Shown here piece by piece: positions 1 through 9,400 of a stretch of 18,433 nt of DNA. A program made the position numbers and the translations under genes. This stretch comes from Parvularia atlantis. Taxonomy: Eukaryota > Opisthokonta > Rotosphaerida. How positions within the stretch are numbered: the stretch's first letter is position 1; every line of letters starts with the position of its first letter. The stretch is taken from assembly GCA_943704415.1 (NCBI GenBank), contig CALSCO010002111.1, forward strand, positions 1,814 through 20,246, read 5' to 3'. The notes under the pieces were generated by a model. The model was not told the DNA's origin, ran no database searches, and saw nothing but the letters and a program-made list of their open reading frames with translations.

Positions 1-1156
1 GCCCACCCACCCGTCAGTGCGCCCGCTGACGCCGCCGCCGCGCCGCCAGCAACTGGACGACGTCGTGAGCAGCCTCGTGAGCGGGCCGCGCGTTGAGGAG
101 GCGATGCACCGCTCCGTGCGCTGGCTCGACCGGTGGTGCGTGCGCGCGCGCGTGCGCAGCAACATGCCCTGCAGCCAGCGAACTCACGCCATCGCGGCCG
201 CGGCCACGGCGGCCAGCATCAAGGCACACAGGCGCCCAAGCCAGCAGAGCCTCTTTCCGATCATCCAGGGCGGGCTGGACCTGAGCCTGCGTCGGCGCTG
301 CGTTGAGGGTGCGGCTAGTGCGCGCAGCCCCCGTGCCGCGGGCGCTGACTGCGCGCCGGCTGCTGCCAGAGATGACCAAGCGCGAGGCGAACGGGTTCGC
401 GATCGGCGGCCTGAGCGGCGGCGAGGACAAGCACACGTTCTGGCCGGTCATCCTCACGTGCACCGAGCTGCTCCCGCAGGACAAGCCGCGGTATTGCATG
501 GGCGTCGGGTGCGTGCCTCTGCCTGCGTCGCCTCTGCTCGCCTCACGCACGGCCGCGCAGGTTCGCGACAGACCTGGTCGTGTGCAGCGCAATGGGCGTT
601 GACATGTTCGACTGCGTCTTTCCGACGCGTACGGCGGTGCGTCGGGTGCGGTGTGGGCGTGTGCGCGTGACTGAGTTGCTGTGCCGGTCACGCAGCGCTT
701 CGGGACCGCGCTCGTGTCGTCGGGCAACATGCCGCTCAAGAACGCCAAGTACGCCAGCGACATATCGCCGATTGACCCAGACTGCCCGTGCCTGACGTGC
801 AGGTGGCGTGCGCGCTGCCTTGCTCGTGTTGCGGCGCTGATGCACGCCCGCGTGGGCCGACAGAAACTACACACGGTCGTACCTGCACTCGATCGTGACC
901 AAGGAGACGGCCGCGTGCCACCTGCTCTCCATCCACAACATCTGCTACCAGATGCGCCTCATGGCGAGCATCCGCCAGGCCATTGTCGAGGACCGGTGCG
1001 CGCGCGCGTGCTCGTGCGAGCGACGGCCCTGACCGTGACACGGGCGCCAGCTTCCCCGCGTTCGTGCAAAAGTTCATGCGCGACATGTACGGCGAGGGGC
1101 GGTACCCCAAGTGGGCCGTGGACGCGCTCGCAGCGGTCAATGTCCACCTGGTGTAA
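1..1156 (+). CDS. QTRT1: Queuine tRNA-ribosyltransferase catalytic subunit (5'-truncated)
   Basis: This enzyme exchanges guanine-34 of GUN-anticodon tRNAs for queuine. Exons seen: 50-135, 217-308, 370-508, 561-636, 696-802, 864-995 and 1051-1156 (TAA stop). Positions 1-49 are the 3' end of an upstream intron, with branch CTGAC and acceptor CCGCCAG. The joined 245 residues align end to end with the C-terminal part of eukaryotic TGT. They contain [28 protein letters not shown], and [13 protein letters not shown] with the nucleophile Asp. The zinc site CPCLTC is followed by a His in HLLSIHN. All six internal introns are 52-81 bp and every join restores family residues, for example RWLDR-C-IKAH. 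The N-terminal half of the barrel lies outside the window. In animals this subunit pairs with QTRT2, which is not seen here. Identification is firm; the exact first exon is unknown. Confidence 0.96.
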
Positions 1157-1205
1157 AGCAACACAAGCGCAAAGGTATCATCAAAAGGAGGGGCGGCGCA
1201 CAGGG

Positions 1206-3332
1206 CTAAGAACGCGCGGCGAGCGCGGCGGCGACCTTCTCACGTGTTTGCACGGCTGTGATGACGCCGATGATGGCGTCTCGCGCGAGGATGGCCGACA
1301 CCTGCGTCGACGGGGAGATGAGCGTGCAAGCTGTGAGCGTGCCGCGTGCCGCGCACCATCATGTCGGGTGGCAGGTTGAGCGCGTCGACGACCTCCTGCA
1401 CGGTGATTTCCTTCGCCTCAAGGATGGTGCAGCCTGTGTTGGAGTGGCGTGAGGCCGGGGGGAGCACGGGCTTGGGCGCACCCTTGAGCCACTCGACCGC
1501 AAATACAAGCGCGTGGCGCGTCGACGCCAGCCCCATGTGGATGAACGACGCGTCGTCAATCAGGCCAAACTGGTTCATGTGGATCTGCACAAACGTGCGT
1601 CGGCCTCGCGCGCACGAGCATCGTCAGCAAGCGCGTCGCGCACCTGGAAGATCAGCAGGTCGCCCGAGAGCGTCGGCGCGGCTGTCTGCCAGCTCGCCAC
1701 GTTCTCCTGGTCCGGGCACTCGAGCAGTTTGCCGTACATGGGCAAGATCGCGCGCGGGTCGTGGGCGTATACCGGCGCGGGCTGCTGGTAGACCGGCTCG
1801 TGCGCGGCCGCGGGCTGCGAGGCGCTGGCCATGCTCATGCCGTTGTCGGCCGCACGCTGCTCCTGGTACTGCAGCTGCTGCTCCTGCGGCTGGTAGTGCA
1901 GCTGCCACTGTTCGTGCAGCTGCTGCTCCTGCATCTTGTTCAGCGGTACGGCGCCGTACGGCAGCGCCACCATGCCCGACGCGCCGTGCATCGCCTGCGC
2001 GTCCATGCCGGGCTGCGCATCGTGCTGCAGCGGCGGTACGGCCGTGTAGAGCATTTCGGCGGGGTGCCCGGCGTGCTCGTGGTGCAACTGCTCTTGGTGG
2101 TGGTGGTGGTGGTGGTGGTGCGGCCCGGGCTGGCCGAGCACGCTTGTGTCGCTCAGGTGCATCTGGTCGGCGTCGGGCGGGAGGGCACCGCTCGCGTGGG
2201 CTTGCGCGACGGCGTGGGCCTGCGCAACGATCTGCGCGTGCCGGTCGTACAGCTCGGCGCTGGTCGCGTCGCCCAGGGGCGCGATCGCCTGCACCGTCTG
2301 CGACAGCAGCGCGAGCTCGTCCGGCACGGGCGCCTGCAGGTTGATCGGCACAGGCGAGAGGACCGACGACGGGCCGGCGGCCGCGACCGATGACGCGCTC
2401 GACTCAGCCGAGCCCGGGGTGGACGCGCCCGCGCTCGTGAAGCTGTCGACCGAGAGCGGCGCGGGCGTGGACGGCTGCGACGAGTTGTGCTGCGGGGTGC
2501 TGCCCAGAAACGGGTTGTCGCCGTGGAGGACCGCGGTTGTGGTGGCCGCGAGCGCGGCGTTGGCGAGCGCGGGCAGGCGCGGGCCCGAGCCGCTGACGGA
2601 CGACGCGGCTGAGACGGCGGCGGCGGCGGCTTCGGCGGCGGTGGCGGACGCGTCAAGGTCCGAGGCGCCGCCGCTGTGCAGCGCGGGCGGCCCGAGCGAG
2701 AGCGCGGTGGGGTGCGCGGCGGCCGGCGGCGGCGGCGCGGCGATGTGCGTCGGGGTGTCGGGCAGGGAGGGCAGGAGCGGCGGCGAGAAGACGCTGACGC
2801 CGCCAAACACGGGTGAGGCGAGGAGCGAGAGCGGCTGCGGCGGCTGCGGCGGCGCGCCCTGCAGGTGCTGCGCGGGCGGTGAGCGCTGCTGGTGCGGCGG
2901 CGGCGTCGGCGGCGTCGGTGGCGTCGGCTGAGCTGGCGAGTGGAACGCGGGGCTGCCGACGTCAGCAACGGGCGGCGCGGGGGCGGGAAGTGTTTGCTGA
3001 GCGAGCTGGGCGGGGCTGGGCAGGGCGCCGGTGGGCGCCACGAGGTACTGCTGCGGCTGCTGCGGCTGCTGCGGCTGCTTGAGCGCGGACAGCCCGTTCG
3101 CGTACGCGTACGTCGCCGCGCTGGCCGCGAAGCCCACGGGGTCGGTGTACGTGAAGATGGCGTCGGCCAGCCGCGGGTCGAGCGGCACGTCCTCGCCGGC
3201 CAGGTGCTCGCCCGCGCCCACGCCCGCGCCCGCGGGGACGTGGCCGCACACGTCGCTGTGCGGCGCCGCCGCGACCGCGCTGCTGCTGCCGTGGTTGAGC
3301 ATGTCGGACGGCGGCGGCGTCAGGTACGCCAT
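1206..3332 (-). CDS. Unrecognised Gln/His/Pro/Ala-rich protein with a conserved-looking C-terminal region
   Basis: I do not recognise this protein. Exons on the minus strand: 3332-1644, 1584-1357 and 1301-1206 (TAG), giving about 670 residues. The two introns (59 and 55 bp) have GTGCG donors and are phase 0. Residues 1-530 are low complexity: a PQQ repeat near residue 84, (PTP)n near 135, long Ala/Ser/Pro stretches, an eight-His run near 404, and Gln-rich segments near 450-500. From about residue 531 the composition becomes ordinary and looks folded (ECPDQENVASWQTAAP, DLLIFQ-IHMNQFGLIDDASF, ALVFAVEWLKG, LNLPPDMM-VSAILARDAI). The composition resembles fungal transcription-associated proteins, but no DNA-binding motif is visible, so no function is assigned. 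The ATG at 3332 opens the long reading frame; an upstream exon is possible. It converges with QTRT1, with stops 49 bp apart. Confidence 0.75.
2095..2120 (-). repeat. CAC trinucleotide tract encoding eight consecutive histidines
   Basis: On the plus strand this reads as an uninterrupted GGT/TGG repeat. On the coding strand it is (CAC)n and gives a PHHHHHHHHQEQ segment in the low-complexity protein. It uses one codon throughout, which suggests recent slippage expansion. Confidence 0.85.
3046..3081 (-). repeat. Nine-base tandem repeat encoding (PQQ)n
   Basis: The plus strand repeats CTGCTGCGG several times. The coding strand reads KQPQQPQQPQQY near residue 84 of the unrecognised protein. It is a coding minisatellite-like tract, likely variable in length between strains. 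Confidence 0.8.
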
Positions 3333-3576
3333 GCACGACTGTGCATCGTGCCCGCGCGGTCAACAGGCGTGCAGGCTGCGTGCGGCAGAGGCGACAGCAA
3401 GCGAGAGGGCGACCAGCACGCACACGCGCGCGCACGTGAGGCCAGCAGCGAGCGAGAAGCGGCGGTCAACCTCCCCGACTTCCGCTCTCTGATTGGGTCG
3501 GCGCACGCATCGGCCATCGATCCAGCCGATCCGCCCTTGCGGGCGGCTGCCACACCATACAGCCTTCGCGCACCAC
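3333..3576. promoter_or_regulatory. Intergenic region upstream of the Gln/His-rich gene, with a CCAAT box
   Basis: This 244-bp gap is the longest gene-free stretch in the window. It lies between the ATG of the Gln/His-rich gene and the stop of the ERF4-like gene, both on the minus strand. The minus strand carries CCAATCAGAG at about 3497-3488, some 160 bp upstream of the ATG. That is a good match to a CCAAT box bound by HAP/NF-Y factors. No ORF with gene-like composition is seen inside. No TATA-like element is evident. Confidence 0.5.
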
Positions 3577-4287
3577 TCACTCTGGCAGGACCAGCGGCGT
3601 TGTCTCGAGCGGCGGCAGGTCGACCTGGATCATGAGGAACTGCGCGCGCGCGTCGGCCAGTCACACGCACGCGCCCCAGGTCGCGATCGCGCGCACGCGC
3701 GCACCCACTCGGCCCGGTCGCCGCGCGTGTCCTGCCACAGCCGCCAGCGGATGCCCAGGCGCCGGTACAGGCGCGCGTTCTCCGCGTCCAGCACGGCTTG
3801 CACGGCCTTGATCGCCTGGTCCAGGCGCTGCGATCAGCGCGCCTGCGCCCGGGCGATCGCCGCCGCGGCGCACGCACCCGCGATCGCAGCACGTACGCCG
3901 GCACGAGCGAGAGCCCTAGCGTGCAGCAGCACAGCGGGTAGCCGCCGAGGAACCAGCGGAAGCTCGCGGGCACGTGCTGCGCCAGCACGGCGTTGACGCG
4001 CTGCACCGTCGCGGCGTACTCCTCCGGCGCGACCTGCTCGCACACGCACACATGCGCGCACGCATGAGCTCGGGCTCGCCCGCGCCGCCCGCATGCCTTG
4101 CCGCCGAGCCGCGGCGGGAAGGCGTTGTCGTAGCGGCTCCCGAGCCCAAACACCTGCGTGCCCTTCGTCAGCCGATCGCCCAGCGGCCAGTGCGCCCGTG
4201 CGCCGCGTGCGCACGCACCGTGACCGTCCCGACCGAGCCCACGAGCACGGGCGCATCGGTCGCCCCCGTGGTCACTGTCACCTCCAT
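3577..4287 (-). CDS. ERF4: ERF4 / Golgin-A7 family palmitoyltransferase regulatory subunit
   Basis: Erf4-family proteins stabilise and activate the Erf2 DHHC enzyme that palmitoylates Ras at the ER/Golgi. Minus-strand exons: 4287-4219, 4153-4097, 4033-3878, 3827-3705 and 3639-3577 (TGA), giving 155 residues, a usual size for the family. Family signs in order are VFGLGSRYDNAFPPRLGGK (the arginine/phenylalanine strand), EEYAATVQRVNAVLAQH, a Cys-rich hydrophobic hairpin (YPLCCCTLGLSLVPAYVL), and the helix LDQAIKAVQAVLDAENARLY followed by RRLGIRW. The final strand is FLMIQVDLP. The intron at 4096-4034 has a GC donor after AAG. The start codon is 15 bp from that of the divergent channel gene. An ERF2 homologue, the expected partner, starts about 13.5 kb away. 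Similarity is at fold/motif level, so a paralogous GOLGA7-like role is possible. Confidence 0.85.
4034..4096 (-). other. Non-canonical GC-AG intron in the ERF4-like gene
   Basis: No GT donor exists that keeps the reading frame between LGGK and VAPEEY. The sequence is AAG|GCATGC ... GAGCAG|GTC, 63 bp, phase 0. The interval is also open in frame, but would insert 21 Arg/Ala/Cys-rich residues with no match to the family. AAG before GC is the expected context of GC-AG introns. Confidence 0.7.
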
Positions 4288-4302
4288 CGGTCGCGTTCCA
4301 AC
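4288..4302. promoter_or_regulatory. 15-bp divergent spacer between the ERF4-like and channel start codons
   Basis: The minus-strand ATG at 4287-4285 and the plus-strand ATG at 4303 are separated by only 15 bases. Transcription start sites of at least one gene must lie inside the other's coding region, or one start codon is mis-assigned. Confidence 0.55.
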
Positions 4303-6362
4303 ATGGCCGCGGAGGGCGACGGCGCGCCGGGCGTCGACGAGGGCGCGGCGGCCGTGCGGCGCGACTTTGTGCTGTCGCCCGAGTCGGAGGCGCTCGAGCG
4401 CGAGCTGTGCGCGGCGCCCCGCGTCACGTGCGCACGTGCTGGCGGTGACGCGGCGCCGTCGCAGGCTCGCGATCCTCAAGCCGCGCGACGGCGCCGCGAG
4501 CAAGCAAAAGCGCATCGTTGTGCAGTACTTCATCAACCGGTGCGCCCAGGCACACGCCGCACGCTGCACGTCGCTCATGCTGCGCACACCGCGTCAGGAT
4601 CTTCGACATCGACGTCGTCGAGCAGGCCGTCGAACTCGACTTCTACCTCAAGGCGCGTGCGGCCGGTGCAGGGGTCGAGTGTTGACAACAAAGCGCGCAG
4701 GTCAACTGGATCGACCCCAAGTGGGCCGGCGTGTCGGACGACGACTTCCAGGACGGTGCGGCGGGGCGCGGTGCCGCGCCGCGTCCGTGCTCAGGCCCGC
4801 GATATCGCGCAGACGACGACCGCTTCGGCGACGACTGGTGGGAGTCCGGTGCGGCCTCCGCGCCGACCGCCCGGGACGCCCCATGCTGATGCCGCGCGCG
4901 GCAGGCATTGAGGTCGTCAACGCCATCTCGCTCGAGAAGCTGATCGAGCACGACGAGGCGTTCTGGTGCGAGGCGCGCGCGCAGGGTCGCCGCCGCGCGA
5001 CTGAACGCAACAACGACGGCACGTGGCAGGGTCGAGAACAGCACCCACGGCATCATGTACGCGCACGCACACCATCCGCGCAACGCTCACGGGGCCGCTG
5101 CTCGCAGGGCGTACACGCAGCGCTACATCGGCCGGATCTCGTGCCCGATGGAGCTGCACAAGGTGCGCGCCAAAAGGCACGACGGCGGTCAGCGCTCACG
5201 GGCGCCGCAGTTCCCGTTCGACACGCAGCACATCGTCATCGCCTTCGAGAGCTTCCACTGGAAGGCGCGTGCACGCCAGCCGCGCTTTCCTTGCCCACGT
5301 CTCACGGCGCGCCTCTCCGCAGGCTGACGACATGCTCATGTTCCGGCTCGACCGGCAGGCGCACCAGCTGCCGCCGCCGCCGGGCGGAACGTGGCCGGCG
5401 CTGTCGAGCGAGGTGCAGCTGAACGAGTGCGTGTGTTTTTGCCGGTGCGGGTGCCGCGCCTGACCGCTTGCGTGCCTGCGCCAGGTACGACGTGCTCGAG
5501 ATCAACACGCTCGAGCAGCAGACGCACTACGACTTTGAGGGTGCGCCGACCCAGCGCCCGCCGTGCCAGCGCCTGACGGCCGCGCGCGCCCGCGCAGACC
5601 GCACCTACTCGCAGGTCGTCGTGCGCGTGACGATCAAGCGGTGCGGCCGACGCGTCGTGCCCGACAAATGCTGACCCGGCGCCCGCGACGCAGCAAGTAC
5701 GCCTACTACGTGCTCAAGATCATGCTCATCCTTGTGCTGATCGTGCTTATGAGTGCGCCGCGCCGCCCGCCTGGCCGAGCGCGGCGGTGTTGTCATGACG
5801 GCGCGTTGCAGGCTGGGTCGTGTTCTTCCTTCCCCAGTCGGGCATCGCCGACCGCATCAACATCACCGTCACACTCTTCCTCGCCGGCGTCGCGTTCAAC
5901 TTTGTCGTGTCGTCAGCGCTGCCCAAGATCAGCTACAACACGCGCCTGGACTACTACCTCCTGCTGTGCTACGTCTACAACGTGCTCACGCTGGTCGAGA
6001 CCGTCGTCGTGCGCCGCGCCGCAGTGCACCGGCGAACGCAAGGTGTCTCACGCACATGCCGCCGGCACACGCAGGTCTACGGCATCCAAAAGTCCGACCC
6101 GGACCTTGCCGAGCTGATCGACTGGATAATGCTCGGCGTCTTCCCCGGCTCGTTCTTGCTGTACAACATCGGCTTCCTCATCGTCGGCGTGCTGCCGTGC
6201 GTCGTCGGCACGCGCGTTACTGTGGTACTGACCGCGCGCCGTCGCAGCGTCTTCAACCGGCCGCCGCGCCCGCTCGCCCCGCGCTCCAAGAAGGCCGCCG
6301 ACCGCAACATCGAGCTCAACCCGCTGCTCAAGCGGCAGAGCACGGCGCAGGCATCAAGTTGA
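4303..6362 (+). CDS. Pentameric ligand-gated ion channel (Pro-loop, GLIC-like pore)
   Basis: This is a subunit of a pentameric ligand-gated channel. Sixteen exons: 4303-4406, 4465-4539, 4598-4652, 4701-4755, 4813-4848, 4905-4965, 5030-5056, 5108-5162, 5211-5264, 5323-5426, 5485-5540, 5598-5640, 5694-5752, 5812-6023, 6075-6196 and 6248-6362; 410 residues. The extracellular domain shows FYLK-VNWIDPKWAG, IEVVNAIS, RISCPMELHK-FPFDTQHI (loop, 150-164) and FESFHWK. M1 is about 244-267, M2 276-297, M3 308-328 and M4 346-373, with a basic C-tail. M2 has Asp275 at -1', Asn278 at 2', Thr282 at 6', Leu285 at 9', then AFN and LPK as in prokaryotic GLIC. An acidic -1' residue suggests cation selectivity. 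The second loop cysteine is Ile164. No signal peptide is visible at the chosen ATG. Introns at 4653 and 5265 use GC donors. The ligand is unknown. Confidence 0.92.
4653..4700 (+). other. GC-AG intron in the channel gene (intron 3)
   Basis: AAG|GCGCGTGCGG ... GCGCAG|GTC, 48 bp, phase 0. It joins DFYLK to VNWIDPKW. All GT choices in this interval break the frame or leave an in-frame TGA. Confidence 0.75.
5265..5322 (+). other. GC-AG intron in the channel gene (intron 9)
   Basis: AAG|GCGCGTGCAC ... CCGCAG|GCT, 58 bp, phase 0. It joins FESFHWK to ADDMLMF, where the family has a continuous strand. The nearby GT donor gives a TGA immediately after the join. The donor octamer GCGCGTGC is identical to that of intron 3 of the same gene. 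Confidence 0.75.
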
Positions 6363-6417
6363 TCAAGGGCAGTAGTAGTACGAAAAATGGTGCTGTTTTG
6401 TTGTGGTTAGTTTCTTG
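6363..6417. other. Convergent 3' spacer between the channel and the kinase
   Basis: Fifty-five bases separate the two stop codons. The spacer is T/G-rich and less GC-rich than its surroundings. It contains TTTGTTGTG at 6397-6405, a 9-mer that also follows the transhydrogenase stop. No AATAAA is present. It probably holds overlapping 3' ends. Confidence 0.5.
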
Positions 6418-9400
6418 CTACGCTGCTTGCTTGCTTCCGTCCTTGTTCTTGCGCGAGTTGGAGTTGGTCCGGAACAGCTTGGCAATCGAGCCCGCCAAAC
6501 TCGACGTCGCGCCCGCCGCCGCGGCGAACGCGTCCTCTGAAAACCGCCGCAGGTCTGACCCCACCCCCGCGCGCCTTGTGTCAGCGGAGCACACAACGGT
6601 GCAGCAGGCGCTCCGCGCACCGATCTCACTCGTCGACGAGCGCGCCTTGCCCGGCCGCCGCGGGGTGTCGGGAGACGCGTTGTCGGGCAGGCGCTCGATG
6701 CTCTCGGCGCCGTCGAGCGCGCTCGTGCTCGCGCTGATGCTCACGGTGCGGCTGCTGCTCGTGCTCGGCCCGTTCGACATGACCGCGCCGTCGGCCTGCG
6801 TCGGCGGCTGCAGGTCTTTCGCGTCCGGCCGCGTCGTCACCCACGACTGCGAGCGCCGCCGCGCAGACGGCCCCGGGTGCTGCGTGTGTGCCACCGTCAG
6901 GCTGCAGCCGCAGCTGCGGCGTCTGCCGCACCACTATCTCGACTGTCTCGCCAGCCAGCAGCGTCTGCCCGTCCTGGTCGACGATGCGCACGTCGTACAC
7001 GCCCTTGATCGTGACGTAGAAGGTGGCTGCGGGCCGCTCATCAGACGCCAGCGGCACAGCCACCACGTCCGACACACCCATCCCGTAGATCTGCGAGTTG
7101 AGGAACGTGTGCGCGACGGCCTCGCGGTTGCGCTGGCCGCGCGGCACAATGCCGACCCAGTCGCGCGGCTTGGCGCGCGAGTGGCCCATCCACATGACGC
7201 AGACGCGGTCGCTCGGGCCCATCTGCCGAGCGGCCGTAAGAAGATGCGCGCACACGCGTGCGGCCGACACGCGGATGCGCACCCTGCGCGGGAAAACCTT
7301 GATGCGGAAGTCGCCCGACAGGTTCACAGGTCGGTTCGGTCCGCTCGCGCGCGTTGCGGCTGCGCGTGGCATGCGTCAGCGACAGCTGTGCGGTTGGCGG
7401 TCGCGCACAGCGTTTGAGCCACGCCTCGCGCAGACCGCGTGTGAGGCAGCGGTGCAGCTCGTCAAACAGGACCTGGTGGGTGACTGCGGGGATGCGGAGA
7501 GGGTGAGCACGCGCGTGCGATGCGCGCAGTCGGGCGCACCGGCCGAGGCCGACTCGCGCACGGTGTTGACGTTGATAAGCGCGTGGCTGACCTGCTCGTA
7601 CGGCTCGCCGTGCGTGCAGGCAAAGTGCATGAGGAAGTCGAGCGTGCCCTCGTCGCTCAGGTCGTCAAACGTGATCTTGGCCTGCTCAATGATGTGCCGC
7701 CACTCGGGCACGAGCTTGGTCAGCTGCGCGCGCACGCCCGCACACGTCACAGCCGCGTGCACGCCTCGCGCCGCGCCACGCACGTCAAACTGGTGGCCCT
7801 GCAGACCCACGTGCTTGTAGTGCCGGAAGTTGAACGGCTGCGAGATCTCGCGCTCGCCCGCTGGTGCCAGCGTCTTGCGCTCGCTGCGCTTGCCGCTCGT
7901 GCGCCGCTCCAGCGCGCCAAAGCTCGAGCGCTCGGGCGCGGTGGCTGGAGTGCACGCGTGCGTTCGTCAGCCCGCGACGCCGCTGTGCGCGCACACGCAC
8001 TAATGCCGAGGACAGCCTCGCGCAGCCGCAGCTCCTCGGCGCTGCGCTTGACGTCGTCGTCCATGCGCTTGAGCGTCGTGGGCCCGGCGACCGCCGCCTG
8101 GGGCGCGCGTGCGTCACGTCAAGGCCGCACGTTGCCGTCGCAGGTCACGCACGGGGTCGTGCATCTTGTCGCGCTGCCGGCGCTGCTCGTCCTCCTCGTG
8201 CTCCTTCATGTTGGCCTCGTGCGTCTTCATGCCGTGGAAGATGCGCTGCGACGACGAGCGCCACTGCTCCTGCATGTTGCGAAACGATTGCGCTGTCGGC
8301 CATGTGCGCGCGTGTACGCGTGAGCGAGTCAAACGCGCGCAGCGAACACGGCTCGGCACGCACGCGGCGTCGACGCAAAGTCCGACTTGACAAGCTTTTC
8401 GAGCCGCCGGCAGATGTCGCCAAAGGTCGGGCGCTTGATGGGATCTGCGTGGCGCGTGTGTGCACACGTGAGCTGCCGCGCCGCGTATGCGTGCGCCGTG
8501 CGTGCGCTCACCGTGGTCCCACGCTTCCCGCAGCAGGCCGCGCAGGATGTCGGGGCAGCTCTCCGGGATGGGCAGGCTGAGCTTGAGCGTGGCGACACCA
8601 AAGACGATCGCGAACGACTCAACGCCGCGGTACGGCTCGTCGCACGTGAGCATCTCCCATAGGATCACGCCTGCACGCCCAACGAGCCGTCAGCAGCAGC
8701 ATCCGGTAGCACGCCCGACGTCGCGGCCGCACCGAAGCTCCACACGTCCGACTTGACCGAGTACTCGCGGTTGCGCAGCGACTCGGGCGCCATCCACGCA
8801 AACGTGCCCACGGTCGAGCGGTTGGAGGCGGCCGAGCCGATGTGCCGCGCCACCCCAAAGTCGGTGATCTTGAGCGTGCCGTCGTCGGCCACGAGCAGGT
8901 TCTGCGATTTGAGGTCGCGGTGGATCACGGGCGAGGGCTGCTCCTCGGTCATGTAGCGCATGCCTTGCGCGACATCGAGGGCCCAGGCGATGACCTGATC
9001 GGGCAGGATCACGTTGCCCTCCTTGCGCAGGCGCCGGATGTGGTTGAACAGCGAGCCCTGCTTGGCGTACTCCATAATGATGCATGCGTGCGGCGTTAGA
9101 CACGCGCCCTTGAACTCGATGATGTTCTTGTGCGTGAACGAGCTGCGCGCGGCGCGGGCGTCAGGCACGGCGCGCCGCACAGGTCGGAGCGCACCGCAGA
9201 AAGTTCGCCTCGTTGCGGCAGCTCTGCTGCGTGGCCAGCGCGTCCTCGGGCGTCGCGCCGGGCGGCGTCATCCACTTGATCGCGATCTCCTGCCCGTGCC
9301 AGTGGCCGCGGTAGACCGCGCCAAACGCGCCGCAGCCGATGCTCGGCCCAAAGTTGACCTCGTTGATGTCGATCAGCCACGACGCGAGCAGGTCGGGCTC

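Noticed and set aside
4428-4464. 37-bp intron as the first channel intron
   Set aside because: A GT donor at 4407 gives a 58-bp intron of normal size with the same phase and a cleaner join (ELLAILK).
3974-5422. Long plus-strand open frame (about 480 codons) across ERF4 and the channel exons
   Set aside because: It is Arg/Ala-rich, runs antisense to ERF4 exons and out of frame with the channel. High GC removes stops, so long empty frames are expected.
4303-6362. Recent horizontal transfer of the channel from bacteria
   Set aside because: The gene has 15 introns with the local donor and branch style and matches the base composition of its neighbours. An ancient transfer is still possible but not visible.
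8098-8130. 33-bp intron after DLRRQ in the kinase
   Set aside because: Donor GTGCGTGACC at 8152 gives a 55-bp intron of normal size and keeps the frame.
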